The notes under the pieces: generated by a model | The model's input: only the letters and a program-made list of their open reading frames with translations | What the model was told of the DNA's origin: nothing | Databases searched by the model: none | In this document: positions 9,741-18,735 of the stretch, piece by piece | Layout: each line of letters starts with the position of its first letter | Position numbering within the stretch: the first letter of the stretch is position 1 | Program-made: the position numbers and the translations under genes | DNA from: Rhodocollybia butyracea | Taxonomy: Eukaryota > Basidiomycota > Agaricomycetes > Agaricales > Omphalotaceae | Direction: 5' to 3' | Assembly: GCA_015501585.1 (NCBI GenBank) | Contig: JADNRY010000669.1 | Coordinates: 1-32,225, forward strand | Length of the DNA: 32,225 nucleotides

Positions 9741-10940
9741 GGGAGTCCTCAAGAGCCTTGACTGGCAAGGGACGAGCCCAAATTCCTAGGATGCCATAGG
9801 ATTCATAGGTCACCTAGTTTGCTTTAGGCCACTCTGGGGTCACCTAGGCAAAAACGGCTTTTCCTGATGCGGATGGTCACACAAAGTGGCATCTGTTACA
9901 TCAAAATCCAATATACACTTGTGATTATCAAGTTTGAGCCCATGTATGGCTAGAATAGTCAAATAGACCCAGGATGAATAGAACATAGAAGGTTTGTGTC
10001 CTATCTTGGGCGAGATAACGAGTTGGAAATACGGTAAGACGTCCCGATACCGGGTGGTTTTCCGATGCTCCAGCATAGAACTGAGATCTGTCCCCTTGGA
10101 GCAGTATTTCAAAGATTAGAATGAAACTTGATGTTGCAGGGCTTAGATGACGATTATCGAGGCGAGAATAGCTGAGATACATCCTTCTTCAAGTCCTCCC
10201 TCACTTATAGAACCTGTGGACTACTGGTTCACACTTACTTACAGTCATAAGTCACTGTAAGTACTGACAATCAAGAATGAATGAAAAAGAACACACCAAG
10301 AACTCGAGATTGAACATCTATGATCTGAAATGGAACTGAATAGAGTAAAACGACCTCATGGCGCGGTCTCTGCTCACCGTTTCCGGGTCTGATGTAAAAT
10401 TTCACAATAGAATTGACCATATGATGCCATACAGCCTCGTATGTAGAGCACATGCTCCCCTTACCAATACTCTTGGCCTCCTTGGGTATATAATCAAGTG
10501 GAGACCTCCAGAAAGAGCAGGCATCCCTCCCCCCCAGGTTAACTGGCTTGCTGTCAAGCTTGTAGTAATAGGGTGCTTCTGGCAGAAGAAAGAACAGAAT
10601 TATTCAGAGTGCTTTTTTGCTTCTGACAGAACTTGAATGAACTTGGATTGCATTTGAACAGACAAAGAAAGAGACCTTGCACTTGTTGTTGTTGTTGTTG
10701 ATTGATTGAAAGTGAAAGTCCCAGTCTTGTCTTGTTTGAAAGTTTTGAAGTCCAGAGTCTTGTTTTGAAAGGAATAGTTAAAGTACAAAGAGAACCCCAG
10801 AGACTATAGAGCATTTTGTGCAATAGAGTCCATTGATCAATCTTGAATTACCCCAGAACTCAAAAGTCTGATTGTGTGGTTGTGTTGGTGTTGTTTTGCC
10901 TTCTGCCCACATACCCATAGTTAGCCCTATCAACAGTCAT
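9741..10940. other. No gene recognised; probable decayed repeat
   Basis: Short minus-strand ORFs (e.g. 9840-10112, 10271-10453) carry no motif I can assign. The stretch adjoins an LTR relic on one side and a hAT terminus on the other, so it is probably transposon debris. A TGTTGTTGTTGTTG microsatellite lies at about 10684-10699 and an imperfect GTGTTGG/TGTGG run at about 10875-10895. Confidence 0.35.
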
Positions 10941-10984
10941 ACCTGTGAGTACCTGCGGATAACCCGGACTCGTGGACATCTTTA
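10941..10984 (+). mobile_element. Right-end relic of a hAT-type non-autonomous element
   Basis: This 44-bp block ends CGGACTCGTGGACATCTTTA and closely matches the right end of the element at 23868-24501 (about four differences). No left end is found upstream, so only the terminus survives. Confidence 0.65.
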
Positions 10985-11038
10985 GCTTGGTAAATAGCTA
11001 TGGCTGCACTTGATCTTTCCTACAGTACCGTCTAGAAC

Positions 11039-11135
11039 ATCCCAGGAATGTCTCAGGATATTCTTAGGCTGTCCCAGGGATGCCCTGGGCTGTCCTAGGC
11101 TGTCCTAGGGATGCCCTGGGCTGTCCCAGGGATGT
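11039..11135. repeat. CCTGGG-type minisatellite
   Basis: Tandem, imperfect units of about 16-18 bp of the form GGCTGTCCCAGGGATGCCCT. Because each unit is nearly palindromic the strand is arbitrary. The array runs into the 3' end of the lysine-rich minus-strand frame that stops at 11105, which suggests that the last residues of that frame are repeat-derived. Confidence 0.65.
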
Positions 11136-12941
11136 CCACCTTCCTCCGCCCTGACAATGGGCACCTTGGGAGTTCCTGTGTCTTCACTGTCGAACACCAC
11201 ACCAAACCCCTTGTCTCCAGCATTGGACCTGCGGCTGCCACTGTCACCGGGCCCCTTACTATCGCGGTTGGACCCTTCGTCGAACCCCTCACCCTCATGG
11301 CTGGACTTTCCATCCGAGTCCTCGTGTTTGAGCTTGGAGCCCTCGTTGTTGTTGTCGTTTCCGCTGCCGTTGCCGTTGTCGCTGTTGTCGCTGTTGTTGT
11401 CGCTGTTGTTGTCGCTGTTGCTGTTGTCTTTGCCGTTGTCGCCGCCGGACGCATGGTCAAAGCCCTCGCTGTCTCGGTTGGGCGCTTCATCGGACTCAGC
11501 GCCCTCACTGTCACGGTTAGACTCTGCGTCAGACCTCTCGCCATTGCATGAGTTTACCACGCTCCTCCTCTTGGGATCCGGTTCCCCCTTCTGCTTCTCC
11601 TCCCCCTTCTTGCTCTTAGCCGCCTTCCTCAAGTTCTCCTCCGTTTTGCTCATCATCTTCCCTGCCGTCTTCACCTCTTTTGTCGCCTTTAGCTTTATCG
11701 CATTCTTGTTCTCTGCCTTCTTCAACGCTATCTCTGGAATCCTCGCCTCTGGCTTCCGCTTTGTCGGCTTCTCCTCCTCCTCCCTCTTCTTTGCCGGCTT
11801 TGCTGGTTTCTTTGCCCCCTCCTTCTTCTTTGGCGGCTTCGTTGCTTTCTTTGTCTCCTCATTCTTCTTCGCTGGTTTCTTCGCTGGTTTTTTCGCCTCC
11901 TCCTTCTTCTTCTTTGCTTCCTTCTTCTCTGCCGCCTCCTTCTTCTCCTCGTCCTTCTTCTTCTCACTTTCTGCAAAAGATGACAATGTGTCATAATTGA
12001 ATGTTTGAACAGTAGAAAATGTTGTAGGAAAGTTCAAATTCATGGGGTGCATAATACTGGAGGAGCCGTGCAAAGCAGAATCTTGGGAGGAGGGAGAGGG
12101 CATATCCTCGATTCCCGCATAAGAGTGCACTCGCTGCTGTAAACATGGGGGCGAAACGCTGAAGACACTCTTCCCTGATGCGGAGAGCCTCCTCCTTGGA
12201 CTGGAGTCTCTCTTTTTCGATGCAGAGTCTCTCCTCTTGGATTCTGAGCCTCTCCTTGTCATCCCTTATTTTCTCCTCCCTGTTGAAGATTTCATTGTCC
12301 TTGTCACGGAGCTTCTTCAACCTTCGGCTCACTTGCTGTTCCGCAGCATGTAGGCTTTTTTGCGGACCGAAACCAGAGGCATTGTAAAGGGCAGCATATT
12401 CAGAGTCATTGATGTTCATCCTCTCTTGAACTCGCATTCTCTTCAGACAGTCCCTCTTTGTACACCCCGTCGAGTAGGTGCATTGTTTACACAGGAGTGT
12501 AAACTCATTGCTGGTGCATTTGATTCCTTTGTGGTAGCATCAATCGCACGCCTGGTTGTAACTATCAGTAAATGGATCTGCCAAAATATTTCGAATACAA
12601 ACAAGATTACGGTACTTTTGATTCAGCTCTCGTTTTTTGGCTTTTGTTCCCGGTCCTCTGTAGATTTTATGGAACTCCTTCAATAAGTTATCGCTGATCT
12701 CATGGGCCTTTGAATTTTCAGTAGTCTCTGCATTCTCTGTGTCACGAGCCACCCAACTTTCCTGCCAAACGGTGGACTGTTCCGGCGCATCAGTGCTCGC
12801 TGAAGTTTGTGGCTGGCACATTAGATTCTGTCCATAGTAAGACGGGTGTCTGTAGTGAGATAAGGGAGCCCCAGCAGACGTCCATTGCTGTTCAAATGTT
12901 TGGCCGGATGTCAAGCCACCTGCGCAGACACGGTGATCCAT
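11105..12941 (-). pseudogene. Zn2Cys6-like zinc-cluster protein with coiled coil and Lys/Glu-rich tail; in-frame TGA
   Basis: From ATG at 12941 one frame runs to TGA at 12542-12540 and continues in the same frame to about 12131. The TGA lies inside a cysteine cluster reading C-D-stop-C-x6-C-x8-C-x2-C-x5-C, close to the fungal Zn(II)2Cys6 DNA-binding motif. CGA (Arg) to TGA is a plausible origin. After the cluster come about 60 residues of charged coiled coil (RLKKLRDKDNEIFNREEKIR, ERLRIQEERLCIEKERL). A second frame, 12262-11105, codes a Lys/Ala/Glu-rich part (KKPAKKPAKKNEETKK) and an acidic Asn/Asp/Ser/Gly tail. A 160-nt intron, 12130-11971 with acceptor TTTTGCAG, would join the two in phase. 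The frames could also be separated by an indel. A DNA-binding nuclear factor is the best guess. ATG at 13001 is an alternative start. Confidence 0.55.
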
Positions 12942-13754
12942 GAGTAGTTTTCTGTCCGACAAAAGACAGTGACTTTGATCTTTATAACAGTACAAGTACA
13001 AGAACTTTTGAGAAAAAGTAATGCGTCCCTTAGCAACAGAAAGAGATCCGGAAAGAATAACTGATATCGTAAATATAGAATTCTTGTTGAGGCAAAGGAA
13101 TATCCTTAATCAAGTCCTTAATCGACTCGGAGAAACACGTGTTTGTGACTAGCGCTGTCAAAAAAGTACATGTTTTTCACTTTGCTTTGTTACCGCAATT
13201 CTCGAAAAACTAGGCGTGATGTCGATAACAAATACCTTGAAGTTGTTGAAGACACAATACTCAAACTAGCAAACCAATAAACATCAACAATGGAGATGTG
13301 AAGACACTAGTGCCAAGAGCAATGTTGTTTACATGCGTCTTTTTCCCCGTTTTTTGGTTACTAAAAAGATTCCAGGATGCAAACAAACTCAAGCTCAAGC
13401 TCAACTAGTGGAGTTCCAGCACAAATCAGCGGTAGCAAATGACTGTCGTTGATGAATCTTCAGGCCTTCCTGTCCGTCTATAGAATATTGCAGTTGAATA
13501 TTGAACATTGATCGATAAATACTAGCCTGGTACATGACATTAGTTTTTCCCTGCTCGCGTTAATCTAAAACATTATAGATCCTCCTCCTGATTCCCTCTT
13601 TATGGCACGTCAGATGCTCTCTACTCTTGCAATTCCTCATGGGTCAACCTTCGAGTAATCAGAATCGCGTACATCCGAAGGAACAACCGGCAACCATGGA
13701 ACACGCCTGAGATAGGTAGGTAAAAGAACCTATCTCATTGCCTGTACCGTCGTC
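12942..13754. other. Intergenic, nothing recognised
   Basis: Upstream of the zinc-cluster gene. There are no supported ORFs, and the composition is moderately AT-rich. It would contain the promoter of the minus-strand gene and the 5' flank of the tRNA-like sequence. Confidence 0.4.
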
Positions 13755-13841
13755 GCCCAGACGGCTGAGTGGTTAGGCGGTTCATGGCGGTTCATGCAAA
13801 TGGGTTGTGGACTGAGGCGGGTTCGACTCCCAGTTTGGGTG
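13755..13841 (+). pseudogene. tRNA-like pseudogene (class II, Ser/Leu type)
   Basis: The 87-nt segment has a 7-bp acceptor stem (GCCCAGA with TTTGGGT, G-T pairs allowed), a class II D arm (GCTGAGTGGTTAGGC) and a perfect B box (GGTTCGACTCC). The T stem pairs in only three of five positions and no normal 7-nt anticodon loop can be drawn. The anticodon region contains a tandem duplication of GGCGGTTCAT, which would have destroyed the arm. A T-run (TTTTTT) lies about 30 nt downstream. It is most probably a decayed tRNA-Ser/Leu gene, or a tRNA-derived repeat. Confidence 0.5.
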
Positions 13842-14449
13842 CTGCGGCTGTTATTGGGATCTACTCTTAAGTTTTTTCTACTGTTTTGCTGCTCACTTCT
13901 GGCGTGACATTAAGTTACAGCTGGAATGTATTGTATTCATTCTGTGAAGCTGGGGAACACAACCAGCTGGGCGCGTAAGTCATCTCGCAGCGATGTCAAG
14001 TTCAAGTTTACTACTTAGGTGTCAATAATACATCTGGACTCCAGATCCACAGTCTAATGTACCGTTTCTTCCCAACTGTTCAATGGAAAACTGGCTATCC
14101 TAGTCGTGAAGAAATCGTTGATAATATAACCTCGATTTCTTTACATATTCCGAACTTTTGTCCTGGTATGTTTTCTGTGTGGCCGTTGATCCGTTCAGAT
14201 GGAAGTGGGGGCTCTTTGTCTTTTTCGGACTAGGTAAAAGTTTACCGCTGAGTTTGTAAAACAAGAGGATCGGCTGAGGGAGAAGTTGAATTGGGAAGCG
14301 GAGCAAATCGAGTGTAACGATAAAAGTAAATAGATAACAAGGTTGTTGTAAGATAGGTTTAGCGCCTATGTTTGATGATATCTGCGGACTACTCGGCCCG
14401 TGTGCACTCTTAAACGAACGCCAATGGCCACTATATATTATCTGGCTTG
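13842..14449. other. Intergenic, no gene recognised
   Basis: No supported gene. A minus-strand ORF of 125 codons at 14100-14477 has no recognised features and overlaps the beginning of the SLD3 remnant on the other strand. Confidence 0.4.
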
Positions 14450-16177
14450 CCCTATGTTCTCGAACTAAAACCGCCAATCAAATGGTTGTCATCTCAAGAA
14501 ACCAATTTGAACCAAAGCTTCCCATTCACTGATTGATTGAAACAGTGAAACTCTCGACCAGTTTGTTGTCAGAACTTACCCTCAATTTTTGTGGCTTCCA
14601 GAGGTAAATTTGCTTGAATCTAGTCAATGTCGGTTACTGACTGCTTTCCAGTCCATAATGCCCTTGAATTTGACAAGTCGCATCTCCTCTCCCTCACTGC
14701 ACGTGCTTCCGCAAATAAGTATCACGTCGAACTACCAGAAATTCTTGATAACGATGGCGGCGGTGGAGAGATTGAGGAAACAATGATGTGGTTTGCATTG
14801 AGCCAGGTGAAGAGCAATGTTGAGGACCAAGCCGAACGCGAACGGACGCGCTCCAACGGCTCAGAGAATGGTGCTCATAGGAGTCACCTCATAGAAACTC
14901 CCATTTGGATGAATAATGATTGGAGGCTTAGATGGATAAGGAGAATGGGACGACGCGAGTAAGTCGCTTTACCTATTTCTAACATACACTGAATGTATGT
15001 TGGTATAGGGCTCAAATACAAATATTGCTCTACTTTCTCATCCTTTTGCTTCCTGGACCACAGCCTTTACACCCAGAATCTCCTGAAATGTCATCCGTAA
15101 AGCGTAGGAAGAGACCACGAAAGAAGATTGCTCCTGTTGCAACTCCCTAAGATCGCCTAGAAGGTTTCATGGACAAGCCATGTGGCAACTAATGGGAGAT
15201 TTAGACTCGAACGAAGTTGTTCGTATAACAACAAAAGAGAAAAACAAGTTGGACTGGGCACAATCGTTTTGTCAAAACACTATCAAACCTTTGTTAGTCA
15301 CCATCTTCAGCGTATAATCTGCAGCTAAAATCTTTCACAGATTCAAATTAAGCCTACCAGAATCTTGTGCGCTTTTTCGGTCCAAAGTCTCTCCTAATTC
15401 ACCATTCTCAGACAAAGAAGACAAGCAGTTTGGAGAGACGCAATGAGCGTCGGATGATTCCAGTGATGGCCTAATCAGACCATTCAATCCACCTACACGA
15501 CATCCATCGCCTGCTCTCTCCACAACTTCCACCGCGTCCAACTGAGAGCTCAAACATGCTCCATCTCAGCAGGATTTTCAATGGTCCAGACTACAGTGCG
15601 AGCGTTCTTGCTCATTATCTGTCTCACTGGCTGAAGAGGCCGAAGGAAAACAAAAAGCCAAACGCACTGGTCTTGGGTCGAATAAAGGCAGAGTGCTCTC
15701 CCGAGAGGTCTCTATGTCGTTCAAATCCAAGAACAAAGCGCCTACTGCCACGACAGCTGCTACTGCATCTTTTTGGCTGTCAGAATCTCATCCACGCAAA
15801 CAAGACAAGCCAACGAAACATGAACCATCCGTGACTGTGTTGGTAGAAGCGACACCGTCGAAACCAGTCAGGACTGTATCAATGTCGCAAGTCTATATAG
15901 CTGACAGTATGACCATACTGGTGGAGGCAACACCGGTGAAGTCGGTGTGGACATCACAAAGCTATTCCACAAGTCAAACGGGCCTCTTTTCGCGCGCGCC
16001 TAGCCTGCTTGGAAGCGTTGGCAAAGAAGAAGAGATTTGGAATCCAGTTCACCAGATATTCTCATGCTAACGCCTGGTAAAGGTGCTCGTGCCGACGAAC
16101 CTTTCATCGATGATGACGCCGAATGGACTGTTAGCACTCCTACGAAGGTCAGGAAGAGGCGGCGTATCGAGCCTTGA
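14450..16177 (+). pseudogene. SLD3: Decayed SLD3 (DNA replication-initiation regulator, Treslin/Ticrr relative)
   Basis: Fragments in the order of fungal Sld3 can be followed through four exon blocks. They are 14450-14603 (PPIKWLSSQETNL, TYPQFLWLPE), 14652-14958 (YHVELPEILDNDG, DWRLRWIRRMGRRE), 15009-15292 (AQIQILLYFLILLLPGP, LEGFMDK, MWQLMGDLDS) and 15341-16177 (LPESCALFRSKVSP, LSREVSMSF, VLVEATPSKPVRT, EPFIDDDAEWTVSTP, KVRKRRRIEP). Introns of 48, 50 and 48 nt have intact splice sites. The RREAQIQILL block is the family hallmark. In-frame stops lie at 15148 (TAA), 15444 and 15543 (TGA). Frame changes lie at about 14531-14549, 14661 (CCC run), 15178 and 16046. No in-frame ATG is seen upstream. 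Sld3 recruits Cdc45 to origins and is normally essential, so a functional copy should exist elsewhere. The assignment rests on recalled family motifs. Confidence 0.75.
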
Positions 16178-17013
16178 GCTGCAAGCATTCTGTATTAAAA
16201 TTCACAATTTCGATGATTTGTCTACATATGGAGAGCAAGTCCGTAAACATATCTATAACTGGCAGCGGCGCATCCGCTTTGGACCGTTTGGCTTATCATT
16301 ACTCGGAATTTCATGAGTCGCACTCGAGCTCGTTCCTAACTATCAAAATAGAGCTTTCTTTTGTTGTTAAACATCATTTCCTGAAAATGGAAGAACCAAC
16401 TGAAAGATCTCTTTCTCGCGGATGGCAGCTAGTGCACATTTTTGTTTTTACCCCTTTACGTGCACTGAAAAATTAATCGCTTTGTAGACCAGTTGTGGTC
16501 AAGGTGGAATGCTAGTGTCGATTCCAGACCACAGACGGGTCCTGACGATTCTTCCTTCACCCGATGCAGAGAACCGCTATCAATCCAGACAGGGTATGAA
16601 TAATTGCATTTCTATTCATCGCTGTAGCATCTAACAACATCTATATATATATATAGGTTTTATCAATAGGAAGAGAAGGAGCAGGTCTGAGCAGGTACAT
16701 ACAAACTTGAATGACATACTTTCTGCCTACATACTGTCCATGGCTGACAAAAAGTTTCACTACTCCGCTTTGTTTTGAATACTTAACATTTTGAATACTT
16801 AACGAGTCGTAGAAGATACTCGTTCCCGTTCTCCGCCGAGCGCTTATCGGACGACTAAATCGAGGCAATCCAACTTCCTAACTTGTTGTTTGTGAGATTC
16901 CATCTTTCCAGAGTGTGATAGAACTGGAAAAGTTCTATCACACTGAGTCACAACGGCAACGCGGTGGAAGGATTTATAAAGTAAGTTGAAAATTTCTCAT
17001 TCCTCTCACCGCT
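16178..17013. other. Intergenic between SLD3 remnant and the viroplasmin-like gene
   Basis: No supported gene. It contains an AT dinucleotide run (about 16640-16655) and a perfect hairpin at 16912-16944. The last 70 bases are the probable promoter and 5' leader of the gene starting at 17014. Confidence 0.4.
16912..16944. repeat. Perfect 14-bp hairpin, 5-nt loop
   Basis: AGTGTGATAGAACT is followed by the loop GGAAA and by the exact inverse AGTTCTATCACACT. The stem is uninterrupted. It lies about 70 bp upstream of the ATG at 17014, in the promoter or 5' leader, so a regulatory role in DNA or RNA is possible but unproven. Confidence 0.75.
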
Positions 17014-17818
17014 ATGCAGCCACCATGCAACAGCTCAGACACATCGAAGGACAACAAGTCCGACTGCGTCGTTGACGCGGCTACACCCAACTGCTCAAGT
17101 AAGTTGGCAGGTTAGTACGTCTTAGCCTTGAACCACTGACCGGTCTTGCTATCAGATAGGTTGCCTCTGAGCTCCCTTCCATATACTCCAGCCACTGCCG
17201 CCACCTCCGTCGCATTTCCCGCCAACTATAGTTTTTCTTACACTGCGGGGGGTATTTATCAGGCTCTTGGTTCCGGTAAAGGGCGAACGTTCAGCTTTAT
17301 TAAAAACTCGCCTCCAATTGACCCGCCAAATGTGGGATCCGATGGGTCAAGGTTGTACGTTATTTATTGGGGCTTAAACGATTTGGATATGGTGACCCGG
17401 GAATGGGAAGGAAGTGAAGGATCCATTGGAGCAAAGGAGGCCACTGCTGGATTGTCTGATGCTGTTTACAAGAGGTTCAATGGAGTTGAGCGGGGAGAAG
17501 CCGCTTATGAAGAATGTCAAATGACTGGGGTCCTCGCTGCGTTGAAGAACAAGATGGATAATGAGAGATTCATTGTCATCAAGGGGGAGCGACCTGGTGT
17601 CTACACTCGCCGGTATGCAATATTTCTTCTGCTGGGTTCTAGACTAAAATGACTTTCTTTCTGACAGAACTGTTGTAAGCCGGGGGTTAAAATGGCATGG
17701 GGGTGAGATCATCCATCTAATCGGGACGATAAACGAAGCGGAAGCCCTTTTTGAATTCCTGAAAGCTGAGGGCATTGTTGAACCACTTCCTTCGGAGTTT
17801 TGGTGGGGTATAGCATAA
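17014..17818 (+). CDS. Protein with two RNase H1-N/viroplasmin-like domains, three exons, 230 aa
   Basis: Exons 17014-17098, 17156-17612 and 17668-17818 with 57- and 55-nt introns give an uninterrupted 230-residue frame. After an unstructured Ser/Pro/Ala-rich start, residues from about 110 read LYVIYWGLNDLDM, then DAVYKRFNGVERGEAAYEE. A second copy reads RFIVIKGERPGVYTR, then GGEIIHLIGTINEAEALFEFL. The pattern FYVV.GR.PGVY ... G..H..F.....A..FL is that of the RNase H1 N-terminal / caulimovirus viroplasmin domain (Cauli_VI type), a small hybrid- or dsRNA-binding fold. No RNase H catalytic domain follows. The first copy lacks the PGVY signature and is degenerate. A nucleic-acid-binding role is inferred. 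The gene looks intact, in contrast to its neighbours. Confidence 0.65.
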
Positions 17819-18735
17819 ATGGTTGACCCAATCCCTGCCCAAATGTATCTACGAATGATGAATATTTGTACCATAGTTCACTTCAACGCCTTTATCTTTT
17901 GTCAAACGATTTTTTGTTTCGTAAATATCCCAGTACCGCCCGAATTCAAATTGTAAGAAAAGATTTCTTTTCGTGTCACCTGTTTTTCATGTGATCCTTT
18001 CTGCTTTGACAATCTCTGTATGTTCGTCCCGGGTTCGTCCTCTGCTGCTAAGCTTTTATTTTTCTAACCAGCCAACCAAACAACCAACCAACAATTTTTC
18101 TGTTCCCGTCAGGCTCAGTGTAAACAGCAAACGGTCTTTTGTCGCATTCCCGATGCATTATGAAGTAAATTTTCCTTTCCCTCTATATATGAGCATGCTT
18201 ATCCGTCTCTCTTATTAGAGCCTACTTCGTGTCCAACGAAAGTGAATCTGTGTGATTGCTTAATTAAATGGAAATTTGATTGTTATCGACAAAGAGGCAT
18301 ATCCTGGTCAAAAACGTTCAAGAGTATTCAGGCAGAGATGTGATTCCGTTCCCTGGTATGTACCGTTGCATGCATTCCATTTTAGGTTTTCTAATCATGT
18401 ATAGCTAAGTGTAGAGCTAAGGATCCTCTGAGTGGCTTTGATACCTGAGCTCGCCAGATGGCAATACCTCGTGCGCTATGTATGGCGATGCATTGTCTGA
18501 GTTTCAAGTCATCTGTCTGTATATATTTGAGACAATCGAAACAATTGTCGATGCTGCCTAGCGCCACCAATTGTAGATGATCTCGTTCGGACTATAGCAG
18601 TAGTAAACGCAAGCCACAACTCCCTTCTTGCCCTTCACTTTTGTCTGCCAACTGGACACTTTCTTTATATGGTTATATTAAGCCCTTTTTTTACATTCTG
18701 TCAGGACCTTCGCAACTTGAACCTGAACGCCCACT
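17819..18735. other. Intergenic, no gene recognised
   Basis: No supported ORF. It holds an ACCAACCAA-type run at about 18065-18090. TTATATGG at 18667 and a pyrimidine-rich stretch before the ATG at 18736 are plausible promoter elements of the kinase gene. Confidence 0.4.

Noticed and set aside
10271..10453. copia-like minus-strand ORF
   Set aside because: No catalytic or structural motif of gag, protease, integrase or RT can be seen; the resemblance was too weak to call.
11111..12000. Long plus-strand ORFs rich in Leu/Ser/Phe or Val/Ala opposite the zinc-cluster gene
   Set aside because: They are shadows of the Lys/Glu- and Asn/Asp-rich low-complexity coding strand.
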